DNA of 64,000 bases from Pseudobacillus lumedeiriae (GTDB lineage Bacteria; Bacillota; Bacilli; Bacillales; Domibacillaceae): assembly GCF_044891285.1 (NCBI RefSeq), contig NZ_JAUIYO010000001.1, forward strand, positions 372,001 to 436,000. Reading direction: 5' to 3'. The notes under the pieces were generated by a model. That model ran no database searches. It was not told where the DNA came from and was given only the letters and a program-made list of their open reading frames with translations. Both the position numbers and the translations under genes were made by a program. Shown here piece after piece: positions 26,065 to 35,461 of this stretch; positions within the stretch are counted from its first letter, which is position 1, and every line of letters begins with the position of its first letter.

Positions 26065-28329
26065 CTATACCTGTGGTTCGTCGCTCCATTGTTTTTTCTC
26101 TTTGTAGGTCACGATCGAGCCTTTTTTCTTCAGTTCTTTTTTCTTCCATACGAGCCATAGCTGGGCAGCTATGAAGAGAGAAGAATAAGTCCCCGAGATT
26201 AACCCGACTAAGAGTGCGATTGAGAAGTTACGAATGGATTCACTTCCAAATATAAGCAAAGCGACAACGGTAATAACGACAGTCAAAACAGTATTAACAG
26301 AGCGAGTCATCGTTTGACGCAAGCTGACATTAACGATGTCTTCAAGCTCTTGTTCTGTTTTAACTTTACGCTTTTTGGCCATATTTTCACGCATTCGGTC
26401 AAAGGTAACGATCGTATCGTTAATCGAATAACCGATAATCGTCAAGACGGCGGCAATGAACGTAATATCGACTTCAAGCCGTGTCAGACTGAAAAAGGCA
26501 ACAATGAAAAAGGCATCGTACATCAAAGCAATAATGGCACCGAGCGCCATGTAAATTTCAAAGCGGACCGTAACGTACAGCACGATTCCCAAGGAAGCAA
26601 TGACAAGGGCGATCATCGCATTTTTCGCAAGCTCTTTTCCAACAGTAGGTGAAACCGTGCTGATACTAGGCTCGCTGCCATATTTTTTAGCAAAATGATC
26701 TTTCACTTCAGCTACTTTATCCTGAGAAAACGACTCTTTAAAACGGGCGACACCTACTTCCTTATGTTCACCTGAAAGTACAATGTCATCGGTAGAAAGC
26801 CCAACTTCTTTCAACTCTGCTTTCACGATTTCCTCAGTCAGCGGCTCTTTTGACATGATTTCCATACGTGTACCGCTGGAAAAGTCGATCCCAAGATTTA
26901 AGCGGTATATCCCAAGAACAATCATCCCTGCAATAATGGCAAGGGCTGAAAAAGCAAATAACTTACGGTGATGTTTAACAAAGTCAAAACGGTCAAAACG
27001 CGTTGGCAAATCGAGTGTATCATAGTTTTCGCTAATATCTTTTATATCTTTTCGATGAACGCCGAACCAGCCTGGCTTGTCTTTTAACCAATTACTTTGG
27101 ACAAACAAACCGAGCAATAGACGTGATCCCCAAATCGCTGTAACAAAGCTCACGAGAATACTGATAATGAGCATTGTAGCAAATCCTTTAACTGAGCTCG
27201 TACCAAAGTAAAATAGAACAACCCCCGCTAGAATCGTTGTCAAGTTCGCATCAAGGATTGTCAGGAATGAGTTCTTATTCCCCTCTTTGAAAGCGGCGCG
27301 GATCGATCGGCCGACTTTAATTTCTTCCCTGATCCGTTCATACGTAATAATGTTAGCATCTACTGCCATACCAACTCCGAGGATCAATGCTGCGATACCT
27401 GGAAGTGTCAAGACAGCGTTCATCCAATCAAAGATTAACAGGATTAAATAAATGTAAACTGAAAGAGTAATGGAAGCAATAAGACCTGGCAGTCGATAGT
27501 AAAGAAGCATGAATAAGAAAACAATTGCAATCCCAACAATTCCAGCCAGAATCGTCTGATTCAATGCTTTTTCACCAAATTGTGCACCGACAGAAGTGGA
27601 ATACACTTCATCCAGCTTCACCGGCAGCGCACCAGCGTTTAATAACGAAGCAAGGTTTTGCGCTTCTTCTGCCGTGAAATTCCCTTCAATCGTCACTTCA
27701 TTTGTATTGAACACTTGGCTTACATTTGGTGCGGATAAAAACTTAGGGTCTGCCTTTTGAATTTCTTTCTGGAAAGAATCTTTCCCTTCTTCAAAATCAA
27801 GCCAAATGACGAGCTGATTATTCGGCGCCATGCTGACAACGTGTTCAGTCACTTCTTTAAATTTTTTGCTGCTTTTCAGCTTTAAGGCAACATTAGGCGC
27901 TCCTTCTTGAGTAAAGGACTGCTTCGCTCCCCCTTCTGCAAGATCACTTCCATCCAGCATCAATTTATCTGTCGTGTCACGGAAAGACAAGTTCGCCTGT
28001 GTCGACAGCATTTTCCTTGCTTCATTTTGATCTTCCACACCAGCAAGCTGAACACGGATGCGGTTGCCCCCCTCAATTTGAATACTTGGTTCGTTGACTC
28101 CAAGCGCATTGATCCGCTTATCAAGCGCATCCGCTGTGTTAACTACTACCTGCTCTGTAATCTTCTGCCCTGCTTTCGCCGGCTTTACTTCATACAGCAC
28201 TTCAAATCCGCCCTGCAAATCAAGGCCGAGCTTAATATCGTTGACAATATCCTTCGCCGTAAGCCCGATTGCACTCGCAAGCAGCAGTACAATAAGAAAA
28301 AAGGCTACGATCCGGCTGCGTTTTACCAT
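26065..28329 (-). CDS. secDF: Fused protein translocase subunit SecDF
   Basis: A proton-driven helper of Sec-dependent export, with SecD and SecF in one polypeptide as in B. subtilis. The 754 residues have two halves, each with one helix, a large external domain and five further helices. The SecD half has LGLDLQGGFEVLYE and GVGMAVDANIITYERIREE; the SecF half has LNLGIDFSSGTRMEI and IIGYSINDTIVTFDRMRENM. The fusion has no break. GGAGG precedes the ATG. Confidence 0.97.
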   Translation of the reverse strand: MVKRSRIVAFFLIVLLLASAIGLTAKDIVNDIKLGLDLQGGFEVLYEVKPAKAGQKITEQVVVNTADALDKRINALGVNEPSIQIEGGNRIRVQLAGVEDQNEARKMLSTQANLSFRDTTDKLMLDGSDLAEGGAKQSFTQEGAPNVALKLKSSKKFKEVTEHVVSMAPNNQLVIWLDFEEGKDSFQKEIQKADPKFLSAPNVSQVFNTNEVTIEGNFTAEEAQNLASLLNAGALPVKLDEVYSTSVGAQFGEKALNQTILAGIVGIAIVFLFMLLYYRLPGLIASITLSVYIYLILLIFDWMNAVLTLPGIAALILGVGMAVDANIITYERIREEIKVGRSIRAAFKEGNKNSFLTILDANLTTILAGVVLFYFGTSSVKGFATMLIISILVSFVTAIWGSRLLLGLFVQSNWLKDKPGWFGVHRKDIKDISENYDTLDLPTRFDRFDFVKHHRKLFAFSALAIIAGMIVLGIYRLNLGIDFSSGTRMEIMSKEPLTEEIVKAELKEVGLSTDDIVLSGEHKEVGVARFKESFSQDKVAEVKDHFAKKYGSEPSISTVSPTVGKELAKNAMIALVIASLGIVLYVTVRFEIYMALGAIIALMYDAFFIVAFFSLTRLEVDITFIAAVLTIIGYSINDTIVTFDRMRENMAKKRKVKTEQELEDIVNVSLRQTMTRSVNTVLTVVITVVALLIFGSESIRNFSIALLVGLISGTYSSLFIAAQLWLVWKKKELKKKGSIVTYKEKKQWSDEPQV

Positions 28330-28392
28330 TACAAACTTCCTCCTTAATCCGAATCATCCATACATAATAAAACAATGATTTCTAAAATGATG

Positions 28393-28423
28393 AAAAAAAT
28401 TCTGGTAAAAGGATACCAGAATT
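28393..28423 (-). terminator. comN terminator
   Basis: On minus, AATTCTGGTA pairs with TACCAGAATT and is followed by seven T. Confidence 0.85.
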
Positions 28424-28471
28424 CCTTAACAAAACTATTATGAAGCAGAAAATAACGAGTGTCAATTTTGC

Positions 28472-28783
28472 TTAATTCTTTTTCGCTCCGAGCAATTCCT
28501 GTAATTCCTCTTCGTTGACTTCCTCGAGCCAATTTGTCGAGCGGTACGATTCGACCGTTGCATAATTCATATAATCCCCTGGCATTGTCGATACGATATC
28601 AGCAACGAGCTGATACATATGTACATCCTCTTCCGGCTTTCGCCATTTTTTGTTTGTTAAGTATTCCCACAGAGACGGAATATCAATTGTTCCATAATTC
28701 AACAATCGGAACTCCTCAACTTTACTTTTTAATACCGGCAGCAGATGTTGAAAATATTTCTCATACGGATGTATCCCCTTCAT
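28472..28783 (-). CDS. comN: Post-transcriptional regulator ComN
   Basis: A small soluble protein (103 residues) of the ComN/YrzD family, which in B. subtilis affects comE mRNA and is found between secDF and spoVB, as here. HPYEKYFQHLLPVLKSKVEEF and LWEYLTNKKWRK are family-like. ATG 28783 is preferred over ATG 28792 because AAAAGGGG then stands nine bases upstream. The assignment depends on both similarity and position; the mechanism here is untested. Confidence 0.8.
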   Translation of the reverse strand: MKGIHPYEKYFQHLLPVLKSKVEEFRLLNYGTIDIPSLWEYLTNKKWRKPEEDVHMYQLVADIVSTMPGDYMNYATVESYRSTNWLEEVNEEELQELLGAKKN

Positions 28784-28897
28784 TCTCCCCATCCCCTTTT
28801 TATTAGAAGAATAAATGAACTTGTCATGCTTGCCCGACTAGGAGGCATATATATCATTGTAAAGCAATTCATCTATTTTGAGAAGGCAGGGAGACAG

Positions 28898-30433
28898 ATG
28901 TCAAAGTTTCTAAAAGGGACTCTCGTTTTAATGGCTGCTATGTTCATTACAAAAATACTTGGTTTTGTCAATCGAATTGTGATCGCCCGCCTGATCGGTG
29001 AAGAAGGCGTCGGGCTATATATGATGGTCTTTCCATCATTTATTCTTGTCGTTACACTGACGCAAATAGGGCTGCCTGTAGCGATTTCTAGAAGTGTGGC
29101 TGCCGCTGAAGCAAGAGGCGATGTCGCAAAAATGAAACGAATCTTAGCCGTCTCACTATCTATCACCCTATCCTTATCACTACTTTTTACGCCGGCACTC
29201 TTGCTGCTTGCCCCTTACTTATCCAAAGTGTTATTTACTGATCCGCGCACATATTATCCTTTGATAGCTATTACACCTGCTATCCCGATCATTGCCGTTT
29301 CGTCCGTTTTGCGCGGGTACTTCCAAGGCAGACAAAACATGAAGCCAGCTGCTTATTCTCAAGTACTGGAACAAGTCGTCCGGATCGGTTTAATTGCCCT
29401 CTTTACGAAAAAAATGCTTCCCTACGGAATCGAGTTTGCAGCAGCTGGGGCCATGGCTGCGGCTGCTTGCGGCGAATTGATTTCACTGCTTTATTTACTG
29501 CTAATGTTTCGGTTTAATAAGAACTTTCTGCTTCGCCGCCGTTTTTTTCGGGCCATTCGTAATGGCAAAGAAACGGCAAAAGAACTGTTTGAAGTCGCTA
29601 TACCAACGACTGGCAGCCGGATGATCGGTTCGCTGGCATGGTTTTTTGAACCGATTGTTGTGACACAAAGTCTTGCTATTGCTGGTGTCACAGCCATTAC
29701 TGCAACAAAAGAATACGGCGTATTAACGGGATATGCGCTGCCGGTCATGTTTTTACCTTCATTCGTTACATTAGCTTTATCCACATCTCTCGTTCCAGCT
29801 GTCAGTGAAGCGTATGCTAAAAAACAACATCAGGTACTCGAACACCGCGTGCAAGAAGCACTCCGTTTCTGTCTTGTCACAGGAGGACTTTCTGTTTTGC
29901 TTTTGTTTTTATACGCGGAGCCGCTCATGCAATTTATGTATCACTCATCAAATGGCGCCCGCTTTATCACATTAATGGCTCCTTTTTTCTTATTTTATTA
30001 CTATCAAGGTCCTCTCCAAGCTGTTTTGCAGGCGTTAAATTTAGCGAATGCAGCGATGATCAATAGCTTGATTGGGGCAGTTGTCAAATTGACTGTTATT
30101 TTCATTTTTGCCTCGCAGTCGCAATTTGGCATATATGGAGCTGCTCTTGGTATGGCTGCGAGTATTTTACTCGTCACGCTGCTGCATTTAGCCACTGTGT
30201 TTAAAAAGATTTCGATTTCAGTGAATGTACGCCAATACGTTATGTTTACTGTTGCTATGGTTTCGTCCTTTTTCATTAGCCGTTCATTAAACGAACTATT
30301 GCTTAGTGAATTCCGCCCTGTCACTTATCTGGCGGCTGGGGCAGTCACTACTACCCTTTGCTACTTTGTTATTTCTATTATGTTTGGACTCGTTACAAAG
30401 CGGGATTTATCGCGGATTCCTTTTCTAAAATAG
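28898..30433 (+). CDS. spoVB: Stage V sporulation protein B (MOP-family flippase)
   Basis: A polytopic membrane protein of 511 residues and about 14 helices in the MATE/MOP (MurJ-like) superfamily; SpoVB is needed for spore cortex synthesis and probably flips a lipid-linked precursor. MSKFLKGTLVLMAAMFITKILG is a typical start, and FQGRQNMKPAAYSQVLEQ is a conserved loop. The start is at ATG 28898 after AGGCAGGGAGA; the open frame begins 51 codons earlier and overlaps comN on the other strand, which is unlikely to be translated. Confidence 0.94.
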   Translation: MSKFLKGTLVLMAAMFITKILGFVNRIVIARLIGEEGVGLYMMVFPSFILVVTLTQIGLPVAISRSVAAAEARGDVAKMKRILAVSLSITLSLSLLFTPALLLLAPYLSKVLFTDPRTYYPLIAITPAIPIIAVSSVLRGYFQGRQNMKPAAYSQVLEQVVRIGLIALFTKKMLPYGIEFAAAGAMAAAACGELISLLYLLLMFRFNKNFLLRRRFFRAIRNGKETAKELFEVAIPTTGSRMIGSLAWFFEPIVVTQSLAIAGVTAITATKEYGVLTGYALPVMFLPSFVTLALSTSLVPAVSEAYAKKQHQVLEHRVQEALRFCLVTGGLSVLLLFLYAEPLMQFMYHSSNGARFITLMAPFFLFYYYQGPLQAVLQALNLANAAMINSLIGAVVKLTVIFIFASQSQFGIYGAALGMAASILLVTLLHLATVFKKISISVNVRQYVMFTVAMVSSFFISRSLNELLLSEFRPVTYLAAGAVTTTLCYFVISIMFGLVTKRDLSRIPFLK

Positions 30434-30489
30434 AACGTTTATTTACAGAGAATCACCCATTCATGCAGCATAAAATAACAAGCCGTTTT

Positions 30490-31134
30490 TCACTTATCTT
30501 TTTCATCAATAAAAAAACGGCCATCATGAAAGCTGCAGAAAGAAATCCGTTCTATGTCTTTGTATCCTCTGCTTGCCAATTCTCGAATAAGCCATTGCTC
30601 TGTCTTGTTTATCATCTGTAGATGCTCATAGTGAATTGCCCCATCAAGTACAAGCGGCAATGTAAACGAGCCATTTTTTCGTTTGTTTTCTTTTTGCAAT
30701 ATTGACAGACTCCCTGACGTTTCTAAAATGGCAAATTCTATATCATCAATATGCCGGATATCCTTTTCACGCATTTGCAAAAGCAAATCATGATAATTAT
30801 ATCGCTGTCTTCGCATCGCCTTTTCGTCAATTTCTCCATGCCTAATGATGATTTCTGGTTTGCCTTCAATAAACTCGCGGAATCTGACACTTTTAAGTGA
30901 AACATAAGCAAATGAAATTTGAATAAGTACTAATACGATAATTGGCACGATCGTATGCATCAGTGGATCATCATGTTCTTCAATGGCCATGACCGCCATT
31001 TCACCAATCATGATGAACACAACGAGATCGAGAATACTCAGTTCACCAATTTCTCTCCGGCCCATCAGCCGAAATACAAATAAAATAACGATATATAAAA
31101 ATATCGCTCGGAAAATGATTGTCCAATAAACCAT
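30490..31134 (-). CDS. DUF421 membrane protein (YrbG/YetF family)
   Basis: A 214-residue protein with about three N-terminal membrane helices (YWTIIFRAIFLYIVILFVF, ELSILDLVVFIMIGEMAV) and a cytoplasmic C-terminal region with the family motifs GKPEIIIRHGEID and RRQRYNYHDLLLQMREK. YetF-like proteins occur in sporulating Bacillaceae; the function is unknown. ATG 31134 is preferred because GGGGAG lies just upstream; two earlier in-frame ATGs lack a site. B. subtilis yrbG also neighbours spoVB. Confidence 0.87.
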   Translation of the reverse strand: MVYWTIIFRAIFLYIVILFVFRLMGRREIGELSILDLVVFIMIGEMAVMAIEEHDDPLMHTIVPIIVLVLIQISFAYVSLKSVRFREFIEGKPEIIIRHGEIDEKAMRRQRYNYHDLLLQMREKDIRHIDDIEFAILETSGSLSILQKENKRKNGSFTLPLVLDGAIHYEHLQMINKTEQWLIRELASRGYKDIERISFCSFHDGRFFIDEKDK

Positions 31135-31231
31135 AAGACTCCCCTTCATGTTCATTCATATTTGTTTTTAGTGTGGACCTAAATCAAAAAAACATGAAGA
31201 ACAAACAATGGAAATTAAGGAGGGCTTTAAC

Positions 31232-31603
31232 GTGAAACCTTTCAGTTATGGGATTATGTATGGAACAGCCGTCATTTTCGCTTTTGCCGCAGTATGCAGC
31301 CTAATCTTTTCTTTAATTTTGCGATTCAGTTCATTAACTGAATCATCCTTGCTGCTTTCCATTACCATCGCTTCGTTTCTCGTATTATTTATTGGGGGCT
31401 TCATTTCAGGGAAACTCTCAGGCAATAAAGGATGGCTTTCTGGAGGGGCAGCTGGACTTTTATATAGCATCATTATGATGTTGTATCAATACCTTGGCCA
31501 CGATTCCGTCTTTCAATGGGAGCAGCTGGTCTATCACCTTTGTTTCATCATCACAGCGATGATGGGCGGTGTTCTCGGAGTAAATGTCTCATCCAAAAAA
31601 TAG
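31232..31603 (+). CDS. TIGR04086 family membrane protein (YrzE-like)
   Basis: A small membrane protein of 123 residues with four hydrophobic segments (GIMYGTAVIFAFAAVCSLIF, LLLSITIASFLVLFIGGFIS, WLSGGAAGLLYSIIMMLY, CFIITAMMGGVLGV). The GFISGKLSGNKGWL loop is typical of TIGR04086. The start is GTG 31232, preceded by AAGGAGGG seven bases away; an ATG 24 bases upstream lacks a site. The function is unknown. It is the only plus-strand gene between spoVB and the nifS region. Confidence 0.85.
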   Translation: MKPFSYGIMYGTAVIFAFAAVCSLIFSLILRFSSLTESSLLLSITIASFLVLFIGGFISGKLSGNKGWLSGGAAGLLYSIIMMLYQYLGHDSVFQWEQLVYHLCFIITAMMGGVLGVNVSSKK

Positions 31604-31604
31604 A

Positions 31605-31660
31605 ATTTGTTAAACTTCCCTATTAATTTTCGCTTCAATCAACAATAATCATTATCATAG
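31605..31660 (+). repeat. Degenerate interspersed repeat (family C)
   Basis: TTTGTTAAACTTCCCTATTA followed by TTTTCGCTTCAATCAACAAT. The tail matches CGCTCCAATCGACAATCATC at 60588-60607 with few changes. Confidence 0.5.
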
Positions 31661-31672
31661 TCAAAGCCAAAA

Positions 31673-31717
31673 AGAAAAAGCAAATCCTCCCCACTTGGAG
31701 TGATTTGCTTTTCTTTT
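31673..31717. terminator. Bidirectional terminator between yrzE-like gene and yajC
   Basis: AAAAGCAAATC-CTCC pairs with GGAG-TGATTTGCTTTT; A/T-rich ends on both sides suit transcription from either strand. Confidence 0.8.
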
Positions 31718-31719
31718 GT

Positions 31720-31983
31720 TTATTGTCCAGCCGCTTTTTCAGATACTTCACGGATCGCAGAACGATCATACGTCAGACGACTGCCGTCCCCGCATTTAAT
31801 CACAACCGTACCTTCTTCAATGGCATCGATAAAGCCGTGCAACCCGCCGATCGTAACGACCCTATCACCTTTTTGTAAATCATTTTGCATTTGTGCCACT
31901 GCTTTCTGCCGCTTTTGCTGCGGACGGATAAGCAAAAAGTAAAACACTACAAACATTAACACGAGCATAATAATTGACTGCAT
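31720..31983 (-). CDS. yajC: Preprotein translocase subunit YajC
   Basis: An accessory component of the SecDF-YajC complex, 87 residues: one N-terminal membrane helix (IIMLVLMFVVFYFLLI) followed by RPQQKRQKAVAQMQNDLQKG and the beta-rich GDRVVTIGGLHGFIDAI domain. AAAGGGGTGAAATT stands ahead of the ATG. It follows tgt and queA, the usual bacterial order. Confidence 0.95.
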   Translation of the reverse strand: MQSIIMLVLMFVVFYFLLIRPQQKRQKAVAQMQNDLQKGDRVVTIGGLHGFIDAIEEGTVVIKCGDGSRLTYDRSAIREVSEKAAGQ

Positions 31984-32009
31984 AATTTCACCCCTTTCCG
32001 AGAACGATG

Positions 32010-33149
32010 CTAGAAGTTTTTCGCATCTGGACGGTTAAATCCATAGGCCTCGAAAAATTCATCTCTGAAATCCCCCAGACGGTCTTCTCTAATCGCTTCT
32101 CTCACTTGTTCCATTAATTTTATCAGAAAATATAAGTTATGGTAAGTTGTAAGTCTTATACCAAACGTTTCATCTGTTCGAATTAAATGACGAATATAAG
32201 CACGTGAATAATTTCGACACGTGTAGCAGTCACAATTTTCATCAAGCGGGCCAAAATCGCGGGCATATTTAGCATTTTTCACAACGAGCCGTCCTTCACT
32301 CGTCATGAGTGTCCCATTTCTCGCAATCCGCGTCGGCAGCACACAATCGAACATGTCTACTCCGCGAATGGCGCCATCAATTAAAGAATCTGGTGAGCCT
32401 ACTCCCATTAAATAGCGCGGTTTGTTCGCCGGTAAAAATGGAGTAGTAAATTCAAGAACACGGTTCATGACATCTTTCGGCTCTCCAACAGATAGACCGC
32501 CGATGGCATATCCAGGAAAATCAAGCGAAATAAGGTCCTGGGCACTTTGACGGCGCAACTCTTCATACTCTCCACCCTGAACAATTCCAAACAACCCTTG
32601 ATCTTCTGGGCGGGCATGGGCTTTCAAACATCTCTCTGCCCAGCGTGATGTCCGTTCGACTGAACGCTTCATGTAATCATATTCCGCCGGATAAGGAGGG
32701 CATTCATCAAACGCCATCATAATATCTGAGCCGAGGGCATTTTGAATTTCCATCGCTTTTTCCGGGGATAAAAATAACTTATCTCCGTTTAAATGATTAC
32801 GGAAATGAACGCCTTCTTCTTCAATTTTACGAAATTCACTTAAAGAAAACACCTGAAAACCACCGGAATCCGTTAAAATGGACCGGTCCCAGTTCATAAA
32901 TTTATGAAGACCGCCCGCCTCTTTCACAATTTCTTGGCCCGGACGCAGCCAGAGATGGTACGTATTACTTAAAATAATATTGGCACCCATTTCTTTTAAT
33001 TCTTCTGGAGACATCGTTTTAACAGTTGCCAATGTTCCAACCGGCATGAAGATAGGTGTTTCAAAACTCCCATGTGGTGTATGAACCCGTCCAAGACGTG
33101 CCCCTGTTTGTTTACACGTTTTAATTAATTCATATTTAATCGCTGGCAA
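32010..33149 (-). CDS. tgt: tRNA-guanine transglycosylase
   Basis: Exchanges guanine-34 for preQ1 in the queuosine pathway, 379 residues. The nucleophilic and base-recognition segments are present: LTDSGGFQVFSLSEFRKI, GIVQGGEYEELR, GLSVGEPKDVMN, and the zinc site CDCYTC...H (CYTCRNYSRAYIRHL). The start is TTG 33149, with GAGGTGG seven bases upstream. It is directly downstream of queA and co-transcribed with it. Confidence 0.97.
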   Translation of the reverse strand: MPAIKYELIKTCKQTGARLGRVHTPHGSFETPIFMPVGTLATVKTMSPEELKEMGANIILSNTYHLWLRPGQEIVKEAGGLHKFMNWDRSILTDSGGFQVFSLSEFRKIEEEGVHFRNHLNGDKLFLSPEKAMEIQNALGSDIMMAFDECPPYPAEYDYMKRSVERTSRWAERCLKAHARPEDQGLFGIVQGGEYEELRRQSAQDLISLDFPGYAIGGLSVGEPKDVMNRVLEFTTPFLPANKPRYLMGVGSPDSLIDGAIRGVDMFDCVLPTRIARNGTLMTSEGRLVVKNAKYARDFGPLDENCDCYTCRNYSRAYIRHLIRTDETFGIRLTTYHNLYFLIKLMEQVREAIREDRLGDFRDEFFEAYGFNRPDAKNF

Positions 33150-33178
33150 ATCAATGCCACCTCGCTTCCAACATTCTA

Positions 33179-34216
33179 TTATTTAATTAACATAGCATCG
33201 CCGAAACTGAAAAAGCGATATTTTTCTTTCACTGCTTCATTATAAGCATTCATCACATGCTCTTTCCCGGCAAGTGCACTAACGAGCATAATAAGCGTCG
33301 ACATCGGCAAATGAAAATTCGTAATCATGCCATCGATCGCTTGAAACTTAAATCCTGGATAAATAAAGATGTCCGTCCATCCGCTCGCCGCCTCGATTCG
33401 GCCGTCATGGTCGCGAGCGACGGTTTCCAATGTACGCGTTGATGTCGTTCCCACACTAATAATACGGCCGCCTTCGTCTTTCACTTTCTGAATCAGGCGG
33501 GCTGTTTCTTCGGATACGTGATAAAACTCGGCGTGCATTTCATGTTCTTCAATCGTATCAACAGACACTGGGCGAAACGTGCCAAGACCAACATGCAGCG
33601 TCAGAAATGCAATGTGTACGCCCATTTTCCGTATGTCCTCTAACAACTCTTCAGTAAAATGAAGCCCTGCTGTCGGAGCCGCGGCTGATCCTCGCTCTTT
33701 TGCAAATACAGTTTGATAACGATCGCGCTCTCTCAGCTGCTCTTTAATATAAGGCGGAAGCGGCATCTCTCCCAATTCGTCGAGTACCTCATAAAAAATT
33801 CCCTCATACGAAAACTCTAATATTCGGCCGCCATGCTCTTTTTCATCTATGCAAACCGCCGAAAGACGGCCGTCTCCAAACGTAATTTGACTTCCTTTTT
33901 TAATTCGCTTTGCCGGTTTAATGAGCGTTTCCCATCGGTCGCCGTCCTCCTGCTTCAAGAGGAGCACTTCGATTTTTGCCCCTGTTTCTGTTTTTACACC
34001 GTACAGGCGGGCCGGCATTACTTTCGTGTCATTGAGTACAAGGCAATCACCCTGTTGCAAAAAAGAAGTAATGTGCTTAAATACTTCATGTGTAACCTTA
34101 CCTGTTTCCTTATCCAGTACCATCAAGCGGCTTTCTGTCCGCTCAGCCAGCGGTGTTTGCGCAATTAATTCTTCCGGAAGATTAAAATCAAAATCCTCTA
34201 CTTTCACTTTCTTCAT
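33179..34216 (-). CDS. queA: S-adenosylmethionine:tRNA ribosyltransferase-isomerase
   Basis: Adds the epoxycyclopentane from SAM to preQ1-tRNA, the step after Tgt. At 345 residues it has FDFNLPEELIAQ at the N-terminus, the GSAAAPTAGLHFT motif near the middle and LPMSTLIMLVSALAG near the end. The start is ambiguous: ATG 34216 has AGGG directly adjacent, while GTG 34207 would have better spacing. The order queA-tgt-yajC is conserved. Confidence 0.96.
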   Translation of the reverse strand: MKKVKVEDFDFNLPEELIAQTPLAERTESRLMVLDKETGKVTHEVFKHITSFLQQGDCLVLNDTKVMPARLYGVKTETGAKIEVLLLKQEDGDRWETLIKPAKRIKKGSQITFGDGRLSAVCIDEKEHGGRILEFSYEGIFYEVLDELGEMPLPPYIKEQLRERDRYQTVFAKERGSAAAPTAGLHFTEELLEDIRKMGVHIAFLTLHVGLGTFRPVSVDTIEEHEMHAEFYHVSEETARLIQKVKDEGGRIISVGTTSTRTLETVARDHDGRIEAASGWTDIFIYPGFKFQAIDGMITNFHLPMSTLIMLVSALAGKEHVMNAYNEAVKEKYRFFSFGDAMLIK

Positions 34217-34226
34217 CCCTATCTAT

Positions 34227-34433
34227 TTATTTCCACTTTCCGATCATATAAAAAATGAGTGACAACACTACACTAACGATAATGGACGTCATGATTGGAA
34301 AGTAAAATGTTGTATTTCCTTTTTTAAATAATAAGTCGCCGGGCAGCCGGCCGATTTTAACAAATTGCATAACGAGTCCAACAACAAAGAGAATAACACC
34401 TAAAAGCATCAATGTTTTCCCAATTCCACTCAT
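34227..34433 (-). CDS. DUF2905 family membrane protein
   Basis: A 68-residue protein with two membrane helices (TLMLLGVILFVVGLVMQF and MTSIIVSVVLSLIFYMIG) separated by KIGRLPGDLLFKKGNTTFYFP, the hallmark of DUF2905. The function is unknown. The start overlaps the ruvB stop by ATGA, so it is translationally coupled and belongs to the ruvB-queA-tgt transcript. Confidence 0.9.
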   Translation of the reverse strand: MSGIGKTLMLLGVILFVVGLVMQFVKIGRLPGDLLFKKGNTTFYFPIMTSIIVSVVLSLIFYMIGKWK

Positions 34434-35431
34434 TCAGCCGGCGCCTCCATTCGAAAATGGCGGTAAACTAATTCACTCACCACCCGCCCCCTCGGTGTAC
34501 GCTGCAAAAAGCCAATCTGCAGTAAATACGGCTCATACACATCTTCAATGGTTTCTGCTTCTTCACCGATGCTTGCAGCGATCGTTTCAATGCCGACCGG
34601 GCCTCCGCGAAACCGTTCAATAATCGCTTTTAGCAGCTTATGATCAATATGATCAAGCCCCATTCGATCCACTTGAAGCAGTTCAAGCGCCTCTTCTGCT
34701 ATGTCATACGTAATTTTTCCGTTGCCGCGCACTTGAGCATAGTCGCGCACTCGCTTCAAAAGCCGGTTGGCAATTCGAGGCGTTCCCCTTGAACGGCGGG
34801 CAATTTCATGAGCACCAGCCTGATCAATGGCTGTATGAAAAATATCCGCTGTCCGCATCACGACTTCCCCAAGCTGTTCCTCGCTATAATATTCGAGGCG
34901 GCTTAATACGCCAAACCGGTCACGAAGCGGCGCTGAAAGTGAACCGGCTCGTGTCGTTGCTCCAATTAACGTAAATGGCGGCAAATCTAGACGTACAGAC
35001 CGCGCACTTGGCCCTTTCCCAATAACAATATCCAGACAAAAGTCTTCCATTGCTGGGTAGAGCACTTCCTCGATCGCCCGCGGCAGACGGTGAATCTCAT
35101 CAATAAACAGCACATCTCCCGGTTCAAGTGCTGTCAAAATAGCAGCAAGATCGCCCGGTCGTTCAATGGCCGGCCCGGCCGTCGTCCGCATTTGCACTCC
35201 CATTTCATTAGCAATAACGGCCGCAAGCGTTGTTTTTCCAAGCCCAGGAGGCCCATATAACAGCACATGATCGAGGGTTTCCTGCCGCTGCCGCGCTGCC
35301 TCAATAAAAATGGCTAAGTTGTTCTTCACTTGCTCCTGACCAATGTATTGTTTTAACGTCTGAGGACGCAGCGATTGTTCTTCATACAGCTCATTCATTT
35401 CAGCCGTTCCAGAAACGATGCGTTCTTCCAT
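34430..35431 (-). CDS. ruvB: Holliday junction branch migration helicase RuvB
   Basis: AAA+ motor that drives Holliday junction migration with RuvA, 333 residues. Walker A GPPGLGKTTLAA, Walker B LFIDEIHRLPRAIEE, sensor GATTRAGSLSAPLRDRFG and the C-terminal winged helix (FLQRTPRGRV) are present. GAGGGAGT lies ahead of the ATG. In most Bacillaceae ruvA and ruvB abut; here a repeat of about 195 bp separates them, so coupling to RuvA translation is probably lost. Confidence 0.97.
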   Translation of the reverse strand: MEERIVSGTAEMNELYEEQSLRPQTLKQYIGQEQVKNNLAIFIEAARQRQETLDHVLLYGPPGLGKTTLAAVIANEMGVQMRTTAGPAIERPGDLAAILTALEPGDVLFIDEIHRLPRAIEEVLYPAMEDFCLDIVIGKGPSARSVRLDLPPFTLIGATTRAGSLSAPLRDRFGVLSRLEYYSEEQLGEVVMRTADIFHTAIDQAGAHEIARRSRGTPRIANRLLKRVRDYAQVRGNGKITYDIAEEALELLQVDRMGLDHIDHKLLKAIIERFRGGPVGIETIAASIGEEAETIEDVYEPYLLQIGFLQRTPRGRVVSELVYRHFRMEAPAE

Positions 35432-35461
35432 CGCGTAATCACTCCCTCATTCATTTATCCG